From assembly GCF_000002875.2 (NCBI RefSeq), contig NC_009387.2, positions 62,001 through 126,000 on the forward strand: a stretch of DNA of 64,000 nt. The letters are read 5' to 3'. The notes under the pieces are model-generated. The model searched no databases. It worked only from the letters and a program-made list of their open reading frames with translations, and had not been told where the DNA came from. Positions 41,831 to 51,392 of the stretch are shown in pieces. The first letter of the stretch is position 1, and every line of letters begins with the position of its first letter. The DNA is from Leishmania infantum JPCM5. Taxonomy: Eukaryota; Euglenozoa; Kinetoplastea; Trypanosomatida; Trypanosomatidae. The translations under genes and the position numbers were made by a program.

Positions 41831-44812
41831 TTAAAAGGTGATATTGTACACGGCCACACCGTCTTGCACAAGAAAGATTCCTGGCTTCGCATCCTCCGGG
41901 TGTGCGCTGTAGGGCACCCACAGCACCGGGTTCAGGTTATCCCAGCCGGGCCCCAGCGAGGCGTTTATGTTCGCGCGTATCCACTGTGCCCCACGCTCCT
42001 GCGCCGCCTTCTCGGCCGCCGCCGCCTCGGCTGGCGTGGTGCCGCCGCTCAGCCGGTGCTCCTCCACAAAGTAGTTCGTGTGCAAGTAGTACATGTCCGC
42101 CGGGGTGCAGCGGTGCAGTGCCACAGACGCCCACGTCACGATACCACGGGCGTCGCGCCGCAGATCGTGAAAGCGGGACATGGTTTCCTCTACGCGCGTG
42201 ATGCGGCGATGCGGACAGAGCTGCGCGGCACGCGCGCGTCGGCCGTGCAGAACGCTTCCGATGAAGCGATCCTCCTCGGTCATCGCGACTTCGGTGTAGA
42301 TGTCGGCGAAGATGGGGTTGAAGTCGCGCATGGACAGCAGCGCCACGTCCCGCAGTCCTTTGGTTCCGTAGGCTTCCTGCGGTTTCTCCAACACGACGCG
42401 CGCCAGTTTGCGAGTCATCATGTGTTGCCTCTGTAAAAAGCGCTTCTCATCTCGAAGACCCCAGTGCACGCACTCGCTCTCTGGTGAGTGTGGCAGGCGC
42501 AGCTGAGAGGCGGAGCCAAGTGGGGCGCCGGTGCGCAGCGTATCACCAGCACCACTGACAGCGTCGACGGGAAGCGGTGCGTTGCCGTCATTGTCCATCA
42601 AGTTTGCGTCGAGGTCGCGGTGCCGCCGACCATTTAAAACGTAGGCGAAGTCGCTCACTATCTGTGGCACTTTTATGTATATGTCATCGTAACTCTTGAC
42701 AATGAAGGGCGCGTCAGGGAAGGCGTGGTAGGCGTACTCCAGCCACAGTACCGTCCTCTGGGTCATGCCCACCTGCGCCGCCATCCTCCAGCGGCTGTCA
42801 CCCCTCTCCGTCTTCGCTGTCTCTCTGCGGTCCGCCAGCATATCGATCCACAGCACGTCGCTGTGCTGAAGAGCCTCCATCCAAAGACCGCTCGACGCCT
42901 CGCACAAGAAGCGCGCTGCCGCGGTGAACGCTGGAATAATGGGAAGCCGAAGGTGCTCGGCCAGCACCGCCAGCGGTGGTCGCGGGCTGTCGGCGCTGCC
43001 GTGCACCGTAGATGAGATAATGTGATCACAAGGAGAGCTCGTCAAATCCGATGTGCCCCACTCCGGCCGGAGCGACATGCGTCGCTGACGATATGAGAAA
43101 CCGCCAAGCGCCGCGCCTCCGCTCGAAAGCGACACGGCAAGTGCGCGGTAGAAGTTGGTCGCGTCAGCGAACTCCTGTAGCGTCGGTCGATAAAACTCCG
43201 CCGCAGCCGCAGGCCCGGTGTCTTCATCCTGGCCTACCCATGTCGGGTCCGTCGCCGCCTCGCGCTCCTGTGCCGCGATGATGTACAGGGGCAGAAGACG
43301 TCCTTGAAAGTCGTTCTCGCTGCGGGCAACAACGGTGTAGCGGAACCACGTGCTGCGCTGCGCATCCCGCAGCTGAGCATGGGAAACGGTGTCAGCGGAG
43401 TGGATGCCCATGACGGCGATGTAGGGTGGTGGCCTCACAGCGCGGGCTTCCGAGGAGATGCTGGCGTGTCGCAGCCATTTCCAGCGAGGCAGCTCGGCTT
43501 CCACGTCGACGCCGTCGGTCACGCTGCGCATCGCGAACAGCATGGGGCCAATCTTTCCCAGTGGCGCGCCGATGTTGGCGAACACCGCGTATGGGCCGCC
43601 TTTCGCCTTGAGGAGATCCTCCAAGGCCGCCGTCGTGAGCGGCGCCGCTGTCTCACCGTGTGCACCAACATTAAAGGCGGCGCCGCTACCGACTCCAAAG
43701 GCATCTGGCTGGTGACCCTCCTGCTGCTGATGGGGCGCCTGCAACTCGGCTCGCTGTCTCGCGTTGTCCTCACGCTGCATTCGTTCCAGTCCATCGACAG
43801 CCCGCTGCAGCGCGATCACATACGTGTCATGATCGAGGCAATCCTCGCAGCGTGCCGGCACCACCCTCAGCGTCCACGACGGCAGGTGGATCCACTTGAC
43901 CTTTCGCGAGTACTGGAGGCGCATGCGCCGCGGCGCATCCTCGTGCTGGACAAGGATGGACAGCGTGCCGTTCCAGCTCGGCACATGGGGTCGACGCAGT
44001 CGACGCACAACACAGCTGTAGACGCCGAAGACCATGAGCGCGATGCAGACAATGCTGACCAGGAGAAACCCTCGCACCCCGAGTTTCCGTTTCTGCCGTC
44101 GACTGGCACCTTTCTCTCGCTCTGCATCCTCGAGCGTCCCCCTCAGGCATCGCCGCAGCCACCTGTGACCTGTCTGGGCAGCGGAGCCCATCCGCAGCCA
44201 CACCTGCGAGCATCTCCCCCGCCAGCACGCGCACGGCCGACGGTGCCAGTTGCTTCCTCTGAAGGTGCCTGGTGGGGCAGCCGCGGCCGCAGACGGCGCG
44301 GATGGCAAGAACAGTGGAAGAAGTCGGGCATCGTTCTCTTCTAAACCTGCTCTGTCGCGTCGGTTGGGCCGCACGCTGCCCTCCACAGCGGCAGCTCCAG
44401 CAGCCACGTGGAGCTCACCCCACATGGAGCAGGTGCTTCCGTGAGCCTTCATTGGTGGCACCGGTGTTGTGTGGGCGACGGACGCTATCTTCATCGCCGC
44501 GAGCATGTGAGGCGGCTGCGGCGGCAATGGCAATGTTGGTGCCGAGTTTACTGTGTGGGCAGATGCATGCTGCGAGCCGCGTCCGGATGGGTGCTGCGAG
44601 GATGCGCCTCTCCAGCCGTCCTGGTCCGTTCTTCCGGTACCCATGACGCTCTGGGTTGTCGCACTACTCGCTAGAGCGCCGTTGGCCTTGCTTGCCTTAC
44701 ACCTGTATGCAGTGGGGCCGCCGCCTCCTCCATCGTCGTCGGCTCCGTATCGGTTCAGCACCAGAGCTAAGCTGCTAAGATGGCCCTGCCGGAGGTGCTC
44801 CCCATCCGACAT
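41831..44812 (-). CDS. SCG-related glycosyltransferase with altered DXD motif, copy F
   Basis: 993 residues from the ATG at 44812 (MSDGEHLRQGHLSS); the frame extends upstream to 45148 but reads low complexity there. A very long cytosolic tail of about 250 residues, rich in Ala/Ser/Gly/Pro, precedes a span (GFLLVSIVCIALMVFGVY). The luminal domain keeps ILVQHEDA, LPSWTLRV, the cysteine pair CEDC, GAPLGKIGPMLFAM and a RSTW form of the RRTW motif. At the catalytic centre the family KGDDD is KSYDD (codons at 42683-42691), so the first Asp of DXD is Tyr. FNAGM is replaced by LQRQHM, and the ED motif reads EEDRFIG. The C-terminus stops at VAVYNITF without the YW...GYRS ending. It is a related enzyme with a changed donor or metal site, or an inactive one. 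Confidence 0.8.
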   Translation of the reverse strand: MSDGEHLRQGHLSSLALVLNRYGADDDGGGGGPTAYRCKASKANGALASSATTQSVMGTGRTDQDGWRGASSQHPSGRGSQHASAHTVNSAPTLPLPPQPPHMLAAMKIASVAHTTPVPPMKAHGSTCSMWGELHVAAGAAAVEGSVRPNRRDRAGLEENDARLLPLFLPSAPSAAAAAPPGTFRGSNWHRRPCACWRGRCSQVWLRMGSAAQTGHRWLRRCLRGTLEDAEREKGASRRQKRKLGVRGFLLVSIVCIALMVFGVYSCVVRRLRRPHVPSWNGTLSILVQHEDAPRRMRLQYSRKVKWIHLPSWTLRVVPARCEDCLDHDTYVIALQRAVDGLERMQREDNARQRAELQAPHQQQEGHQPDAFGVGSGAAFNVGAHGETAAPLTTAALEDLLKAKGGPYAVFANIGAPLGKIGPMLFAMRSVTDGVDVEAELPRWKWLRHASISSEARAVRPPPYIAVMGIHSADTVSHAQLRDAQRSTWFRYTVVARSENDFQGRLLPLYIIAAQEREAATDPTWVGQDEDTGPAAAAEFYRPTLQEFADATNFYRALAVSLSSGGAALGGFSYRQRRMSLRPEWGTSDLTSSPCDHIISSTVHGSADSPRPPLAVLAEHLRLPIIPAFTAAARFLCEASSGLWMEALQHSDVLWIDMLADRRETAKTERGDSRWRMAAQVGMTQRTVLWLEYAYHAFPDAPFIVKSYDDIYIKVPQIVSDFAYVLNGRRHRDLDANLMDNDGNAPLPVDAVSGAGDTLRTGAPLGSASQLRLPHSPESECVHWGLRDEKRFLQRQHMMTRKLARVVLEKPQEAYGTKGLRDVALLSMRDFNPIFADIYTEVAMTEEDRFIGSVLHGRRARAAQLCPHRRITRVEETMSRFHDLRRDARGIVTWASVALHRCTPADMYYLHTNYFVEEHRLSGGTTPAEAAAAEKAAQERGAQWIRANINASLGPGWDNLNPVLWVPYSAHPEDAKPGIFLVQDGVAVYNITF

Positions 44813-47017
44813 TGCAAGCTCTTGAGCGGCGTAGGCAGAAGACGCAAGCGTAACAGAGAGGTAGAAGCAAGCGCGGGATGGCAGATGCACCGGTGCGGGC
44901 ACACGCACACGCACGCAGCGCACGGGATCGGCAAACGTAAAAGCGCAAGCAGCACTGCGGCGGGAGACGACGAAGAACGAAAGAGTGGGGGCGGCGACGA
45001 AAACGAATACACAAAATCCCCACAACAACAACAGCAAGCGAAGCGAGAGTCGGAGCGGAAGACCAACGGGATGCGCAGAAAATGATGCGGGGGAGGGGGA
45101 AAGGAGGGCTAAGAGAAACACAACAAGCGGTGTGATGCGGCGCCGCACCTCAAGTGCAAGTGCCTACGGTGTGTGCGTATAGATGCACGGATCTGCTGGG
45201 CCGCACCCACGCACGTGCACAGTGCCTTTCGTGATCTAGGCGCTGTTCTGCCAAAACGCGGAAGTGCAAGCAAACTCGAAAAAAAAAATTCCTCGAGAGA
45301 GCGTGCAGAGGAGCGCAACGATATATATACATATATATATATATGTATACGATGAGCCGACGCGCAAGGATGCTAAGTTGCCCACCCCATGCGACGACGA
45401 AATGCAACCGCAGAGAAGCGTCTGCTGCTGCCCGCTCTCTCTCGCTCGCCGTCCTCCCCACCGTTGCGCGCGCTGTGTGGATGGGCGTGAGGGCGAAGCG
45501 CACCTCACACACACTAGCAGAAAAGAGGGGAAAGGTTACTCAGCGGAGCAGACGTGGCCGACAACGGTAATGACGGCGCGGCGGCCTCGCACAAGAGGGA
45601 GGGGAAGGGGGGAAGGGGGGAAGGGGGGGGGGCAACCTCGAAGGGCGACGCGCACGTAAGCGAGAGCGGCTGAACTCTCTGTCTTTTGACTACGCATACA
45701 TGCATGTATGTGTATACGTATGGGCGCCGGAAAGGCAGATGCCGTCGCCAGCGCCTCTGCTCGCGGCCACGGAGATGCGGAGAAGAGTGGCGGCTTTGCA
45801 GGGAAGGAAAGAAGGGGAGGAGGAGGGGGGGGAACGATGCGAGGCACTGCCGCAACGGGCGCAGCTGTGGCTTCGGCTTGGTGATAAGAAGTGTGTATAA
45901 GTTAATGTATCGAATTCAAGAACCTGTAGAGACAGAGGCAGGAGTGCGTGGAGGGGCGCTTCTGGTGAGCGGGGCTGGGAAGACGAGGCGGGCGAGCGAT
46001 GGTGAAAGAAAATGCGGAGCCGATGGAGAAGACGAGGCAGCGACATCAGAGGCGGCCGTGGCAGAGACGCCCACATGACCCATGTGTTCAAGTGCCTCTA
46101 CGAGGCGCTTGTTTGCTTGTCTTTCTGGGAGGGGGTTCATGTGGCCCAGTTATCCTGCCACCACCAGCACCCATCGCCCCTCCTGATGCGCACATCGGCG
46201 GGGCAGGGAGTGATGAGCAGCAACATCAGGGACCGCAGAGCGGAAAGGCGCTGAAAGCGCTGCGGCACGTCACTCAACAGCACGAAAACAAGTAAAAAAT
46301 AGAAAACTTAATACGTGGCCGAAACAGCAACAATATGCACACCCATCAATATACACAGATATACACATGCATACACATAGGCATATATTTAGATGTACGC
46401 ACAGGATGATGATGAGGGCAAGATCGCAACAGTGGCCAGCAGACAGTTCCTTTCGATACCCACAAACGTGGTCGTGCTCCGCACGCGAGCCGCGCAATGA
46501 AGAGGCGCATGCACAGCCCACAGCGCACCTACCTCTGGTGCGCGACGGCCATGTTCGGGAAACCGGGTCCCACCAACACCGCCTGGCGCCGTCCAAGCCC
46601 ACCGCAACACGTCACCGCATACAGCGCAGGCTCGCCCCCGCATCGCGCCCCACGCCACCGCAACGCAGCGAAGGCAGACAAGCAGCCGGCGCATCCGTGC
46701 GCTCCTTCTTTCTACCGCCGGCACGAGTCGTAGCGAGCCGGTGCAAGCGCCATCATGGCCGCAAGCCTCGCCGGCGCAGCGCCGGCCCCCAGACACCTGC
46801 CCCCCCCCCACACACACCAAGAGTCCGCCACCACCACCCCGAGAGCCTGCCACCACACACGCACGGCCCGGTGGCCCGCGTCATGACGGGAGCTCCAGGG
46901 CGACACGCACAAGAACACGAAAAGGCGAGAGAGCGCCACCGTAAAGGGCGGAGATGAGGGGGGTGGGGGCGATGGGCACGTGCGAGCGCGCCACTCCCCC
47001 TCCTCATCGTCATCCCT
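44813..47017. other. intergenic region containing dispersed repeat copy 3
   Basis: 2.2 kb. It has AT dinucleotide runs at 45321-45349, GGGGAAGG repeats at 45600-45632, short GTAT repeats, and the dispersed repeat at 46457-46912. No gene is supportable. Confidence 0.6.
46457..46912 (+). repeat. dispersed ~450-bp repeat, copy 3 (SIDER-like)
   Basis: Full-length copy, almost identical to copies 1 and 4 with scattered substitutions (for example FGKPG instead of SRKPG codons near 46555). It begins about 105 bases after the stop codon of the GT60-like gene, hence most likely within its 3' UTR. A-rich DNA follows its end on the plus strand. Confidence 0.65.
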
Positions 47018-50000
47018 CTAATCGGGCTTGTCCACGCCGCACCAGCGCCCATCCAGCTTGTATTTGATGGGGTCTACACCGGCGTACTCGTACCACTGCG
47101 CGACAGTCCGCTGCTTGCCCATCCCGTAGCGGCTCGAGTCGATGATGACGTACGGGTTGGTGGTGTTCGCCGGCACGAGCACGTCCTCCTTGCTGAAGGG
47201 GTGAGTCTGGAGAAAGAACTGAATTCGTTGGCGCACGCGTGTCTGCATAGTGTACCACTGAGACGACTCCGACCACACCTTCGGCGCTGAGGAGCGGGTG
47301 TAGATATGGAAGCATAGCCCGCGCGCTGGGGAGTAGATGTTGTAGCCGTGCGTCCACAGCCGCGTCGAGTACAGCACCTCCTCTCCGTCGAAGATGTACG
47401 GAAGGTGCGGATCGAAGGGGACGTCGCGAAAGATGGTGCCGAACGACATCAAGAAGCCACCCGCCACCCAAGGCTGCGGCAGGCGGTGGTTCGTGGCCGG
47501 GTCGATTTCCGACGACTGAACACGCACGTACGGGTCGTTGTAGACGTTGTTCTTTGCGAACTCCGACGTGGACCCGATCACTATGCCGTTGAGCCGAAGG
47601 TAGCCGAAGCTATTCATAAAATGCGCCCTGCAGAGGTATGCCGTTGTCGTGCGGTACGGCTGGAAGTCAACCCCCTCGCCCTGGTAGCCTTCCGGGTAGT
47701 GCGACAGCACCGCTTTCGGGTCCTCCAAGCGCCTCAGCATCGTTGTGCCGAGGACGTCCCACATGGGGCGAAACCGGTTATGTGAGTCCAGCACCAGCGT
47801 CACGTCCTCGCCACGGTACAGCAGCATCGCCATGTAGCGGCCATACGCCGGCCCCTTCGCCTGACTGGAGTCGATCTCACGTAAGCGCACCTGCTCCGCC
47901 ACGAGGCAGACGCGCGCATCAAAGTAATGGGCCTCGGGGCCTGTGGTGCTCGTCGTCAAGTCCACGCCCTTGCCGTACAACGTGCGCGCACGCGCCCGCA
48001 GCTCACGCGCGGCGCCGACGCCGCCATCGCCCGCAGCGCCCTGCACGCCGTTGGACGGGCACAGGTAAGGGGTGTACAGCTCTGGCACGAGACACGGCGA
48101 GTCGCCGGCACGGTTCTGCTGAGCGACCCCGACGTACAAGCGGTGCGGGTTGCGCGCTGTGCGGAACAGGTTCAGCAGCGTCGGCGCACACTCCATGTCA
48201 CGGTAGCTCGCAACGCTCACAAAGACGGTGTGCGTGTTTTCTGCGGCTTTGGGATTCAGCGCGTGCGGTATTAGCTGGCGATCTTCTCGAGTGTACAGGT
48301 GCGCCACCTCCTTCGCTCGCTCCAGCCCCAGCCGCGGCAGTGCAAGAACGGAGAGGGGAGAGTCGCGCTGTATGAGCGGCAGCGCTGCAGCCTCGGCGGT
48401 CTGCGCCGTGTTGGAGGTGATCGGGACGCCGAAGCGAGTCTGCACGACCGCGGCGATGGCTGAATACCACGCGTCTGTGTCGGCAACCGAGTCGCCGCCG
48501 TAGGGGCGGAGAGCGCTGTAGCGTCGCAGCGGGTAGTAGTGGATGTGGTTGAAGATCGAGGCAACCTCATACAAGTCCGCCTTCATCGCCACGCGGTTTG
48601 CGACGTCCTGCGGCCGTAGCGGCGCTGAGCTTTCATGTCCAGGCCTATTCTGTGGTGTATGGCTGGCGGCATTCTTGCGAGGCACCACCGCGTTTGGGCC
48701 CTCCTCGTCGGCTCGCGCACCAGCGCGACGGAAGCGGGCACGCATGATCGGCAGCACCTCCGACTTCGTCCACGCGTGTCGGTACTGTAGCAACGCGAGG
48801 TCGTCGAAGGGCTGCTCGGTCAGTCGCTCCGTCTCAAAGGAAGAGACGCCGACGAAGCCGCGTAGCTGCGCACGCAGGCGAGCTGCCTCTGAGCGCCCCG
48901 CAAACGACTCCTTCAGCGCCGCGTTCCACTCCGCCGCAGCATCCCCGATGGTGGATGCGCCACGCGCAGCCGTCGTCGCATCAGCCCCCTCGGCGCGCGC
49001 TCGCTCTGCAGCCTTCTCCAGCGCCTCCTTTCGGCCCTTGGCGTTGAGCAAGAAATCGCTCAGCTCCATAAGCCCCATCACCGGGTCGTGCTCCTGCACC
49101 GCCCGAACATGAACGCTCACTTGAGCTAGCAGGAAAGATAGATGCTCCAGCTCCGGGAGAGTCTGAGCAAGACTTACAAGGTCCACACCGTGCCCCCCGT
49201 CCTTGCCGCGGGCCGCGCTCGCCTTGCGCAGTGCTGCCAAGAGCGTCGCGTTGCGCCGGACACGCCGACGTAGTTCCGCCGCGCGGCGCGTCTCGCGCAA
49301 GAACGCTTCGAGGCCCTCACTGGCTAGTAAACGACGAATCTTGAGATCCAGCGCAGAGGCGCAAGACGCGGCATCACCGCCGCCGCCACCGGCTGTGTTG
49401 CCGTCTCGCCTGGTGTTGGAGTCCAGGAGAGGGCCGATCGTGTGAGAAAGATGCTGCCGCGCATCAGGCACTACAATAACCAGCACCGCCACCAGTGCGG
49501 CGAAGTTGATCAAGAGAAGCACCAGCAACACGCCAACCGCGGCGCACGAGCACGCGAGCATCTGCGACATGTTCGCGGGGTCGTCGTCATCGCTTGCAAA
49601 GCCGAGCGCGCGCAGCGTGCGATGGACGCGGCTGGCACAGCACAACAGGCGCTTCAGCGGCCGAAGATGGCCGCGGCCATGCACTGCGGCTGCGGCTGCT
49701 GCTGATGATGCGGACGCCTTAGGCATCAAGTGCATCGGCGCATAGCCACGGCCCTCCGCGACCGCCCTCAGTTCCACGTTGGCCGGGGCTCGGTGGCTGC
49801 TGCTGTGCAAGGTTTGAGTGGCACCAGAAAGTCCGCCATCACCTTCGTTGCTGAAAACCATCGACGCCGACGCAAAACCAGCGGGACCACGCCCACGCTC
49901 GTTCCGGCCACACTCTGCGCCGGCTGCCGTGCACAGTGCTGGGCCACCGACGACTGCAGTGCCGGCTGTCGCGACGGCGTCGAGGCCGTCACCGAACGGC

Positions 50001-50047
50001 GACGGCGAAGGCATCCGCTTAAGGCGCGCAGTCACGTGATTGTCCAT
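47018..50047 (-). CDS. GlcNAc-transferase-like type II membrane protein (Skp1-type GnT family, GT60-like)
   Basis: 1009 residues from the ATG at 50047, the first ATG after a strong splice acceptor at 50102-50103. A tail of about 160 residues precedes a long hydrophobic span (about 163-193, VGVLLVLLLINFAALVAVLVIVV). A charged helical stem of about 200 residues follows. The C-terminal ~350 residues hold the family core: VFVSVASYRDMECAPTLLNL with RLYVGVAQQN; GPAYGRYMAMLLYRGED with the metal-site-like LDSHNRF and WD; PWVAGGFLMSFGTIF; and YIFDGEEVLYSTRLWTHGYN. The family is known from Dictyostelium Skp1 GlcNAc-transferase, a soluble cytosolic enzyme; here a membrane anchor implies a Golgi lumenal role. 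The donor is probably UDP-GlcNAc, but donor and acceptor are inferred. Confidence 0.8.
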   Translation of the reverse strand: MDNHVTARLKRMPSPSPFGDGLDAVATAGTAVVGGPALCTAAGAECGRNERGRGPAGFASASMVFSNEGDGGLSGATQTLHSSSHRAPANVELRAVAEGRGYAPMHLMPKASASSAAAAAAVHGRGHLRPLKRLLCCASRVHRTLRALGFASDDDDPANMSQMLACSCAAVGVLLVLLLINFAALVAVLVIVVPDARQHLSHTIGPLLDSNTRRDGNTAGGGGGDAASCASALDLKIRRLLASEGLEAFLRETRRAAELRRRVRRNATLLAALRKASAARGKDGGHGVDLVSLAQTLPELEHLSFLLAQVSVHVRAVQEHDPVMGLMELSDFLLNAKGRKEALEKAAERARAEGADATTAARGASTIGDAAAEWNAALKESFAGRSEAARLRAQLRGFVGVSSFETERLTEQPFDDLALLQYRHAWTKSEVLPIMRARFRRAGARADEEGPNAVVPRKNAASHTPQNRPGHESSAPLRPQDVANRVAMKADLYEVASIFNHIHYYPLRRYSALRPYGGDSVADTDAWYSAIAAVVQTRFGVPITSNTAQTAEAAALPLIQRDSPLSVLALPRLGLERAKEVAHLYTREDRQLIPHALNPKAAENTHTVFVSVASYRDMECAPTLLNLFRTARNPHRLYVGVAQQNRAGDSPCLVPELYTPYLCPSNGVQGAAGDGGVGAARELRARARTLYGKGVDLTTSTTGPEAHYFDARVCLVAEQVRLREIDSSQAKGPAYGRYMAMLLYRGEDVTLVLDSHNRFRPMWDVLGTTMLRRLEDPKAVLSHYPEGYQGEGVDFQPYRTTTAYLCRAHFMNSFGYLRLNGIVIGSTSEFAKNNVYNDPYVRVQSSEIDPATNHRLPQPWVAGGFLMSFGTIFRDVPFDPHLPYIFDGEEVLYSTRLWTHGYNIYSPARGLCFHIYTRSSAPKVWSESSQWYTMQTRVRQRIQFFLQTHPFSKEDVLVPANTTNPYVIIDSSRYGMGKQRTVAQWYEYAGVDPIKYKLDGRWCGVDKPD

Positions 50048-50101
50048 GAGAGCTTCGCGCGCGCGCAACGAGCGCTCTCAACTGCGGCGGCACGAGCGCC
50101 T

Positions 50102-50150
50102 CTGTGAAATAGCGTCACAGAAAGCGGGGGAGAGAGAAAGAGGGAAGGGC
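50102..50150 (-). promoter_or_regulatory. predicted polypyrimidine tract and trans-splice acceptor for the GT60-like gene
   Basis: On the minus strand a C/T run (CCCTTCCCTCTTTCTCTCTC, 50125-50150) is followed by the first AG, TTTCACAG, at 50102-50103. This gives a 55-base 5' UTR without any ATG before 50047. It fixes the start of the downstream gene better than frame length does. Confidence 0.55.
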
Positions 50151-51392
50151 AGACGTGTGTATGTGTGTGTGTGTGTGTGTGTATGTGCCTTCGCCGTTGT
50201 TGTTCTAGCAGTGCTGGTGATGATGACGTTCATTGCCGTCGTGTTGGGCGCAGAAGAAGAGGGCATGCGAGAGACACCGAGTTCGGTCAGCATGCGCACG
50301 GCCACATGGATGGCAAACAGTCGGAGCAGAAACAGAGGAGGAGGCGCGGCGGAGGGAGGTGCTTGTGCGGTGCGCGCACATCCCCGGCACACACACTTGC
50401 GCCGCTCACGTTGGGGTCGGGCAGTGGGCAACGACCGAACAACGATGCACCGGAACGAGCAGGCAGCACCTCCGCTATCAACGCAGAACGACTCTAGAAG
50501 AGCTAACGGAGAGCACTGCCGCCAGGGCTCCGGCCAAGGCCACGGTGCTGTAGTCGCTTGCATGCTCTCGGCACAGGCTGATGATGAGGCGCGAACACTT
50601 TTGCCTTCATAGCCCACAAACGTGTTCGTGCTCCGCACGCGAGCCGCGCAATGAAGAGGCGCATGCACAGCCCACAGCGCACCTACCTCTGGTGCGCGAC
50701 GGCCATGTCCAGGAAACCGGGTCCCACCAACACCGCCTGGCGCCGTCCAAGCCCACCGCAACACGTCACCGCATACAGCGCAGGCTCGCCCCCGCATCGC
50801 GCCCCACGCCACCGCAACGCAGCGAAGGCAGACAAGTAGCCGGCGCATCCGTGCGCTCCTTCTTTCTACCGCCGGCACGAGTCGTAGCGAGCCGGTGCAA
50901 GCGGCATCATGGCCGCAAGCCTCGCCGGCGCAGCGCCGGCCCCCAGACACCTGCCCCCCCCCACACACACACCAAGAGTCCGCCATCACCACCCCGAGAG
51001 CCTGCCACCACACACGCACGGCCCGGTGGCCCGCGTCATGACAAACAGAGGGATGGGGGAGGTGCGTCGGTGCATATACAAAATCGACTCCGTGGATGCG
51101 AAGTGCAAGAGCGGGTGCGGAGCACGGTGCTTGGCAGGAGAGGGCCCGCGCATCTCGGAGCAGCGTGGCTCAGAAAAAAAAAATCATCGGAAGCGCCGAT
51201 GCACCTCCGCGTGTCACGCCGAATCGGGTACGCATAATGGACCAGCACAGGTACCCGACGCTGGCCAGCGAAAGCACATTACGGTCGAGTGTGAGGTGGC
51301 TGATACGCGCCCATGTGCTCGTTGCGCGTGCACAGTGATCAGGATTGTCGTTCGGACTGTCGTTGCAAGTGGAGACGGCACCACCGCGTGCG
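50151..51392. other. intergenic region containing dispersed repeat copy 4
   Basis: 1.2 kb between the two GT60-like genes: a TG run at 50156-50186, unique DNA to about 50607, the dispersed repeat, then 350 bases of unique DNA up to the stop codon of the divergent paralogue. No gene seen. Confidence 0.6.
50608..51043 (+). repeat. dispersed ~450-bp repeat, copy 4 (SIDER-like, 3' end missing)
   Basis: It matches copies 1 and 3 from CCCACAAACGTG to GGCCCGCGTCATGACA; the last ~28 bases (GGAGCTCCAGGGCGACACGC) and the A-rich end are missing. It lies about 350 bases past the stop codon of the divergent GT60-like gene. Confidence 0.6.
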
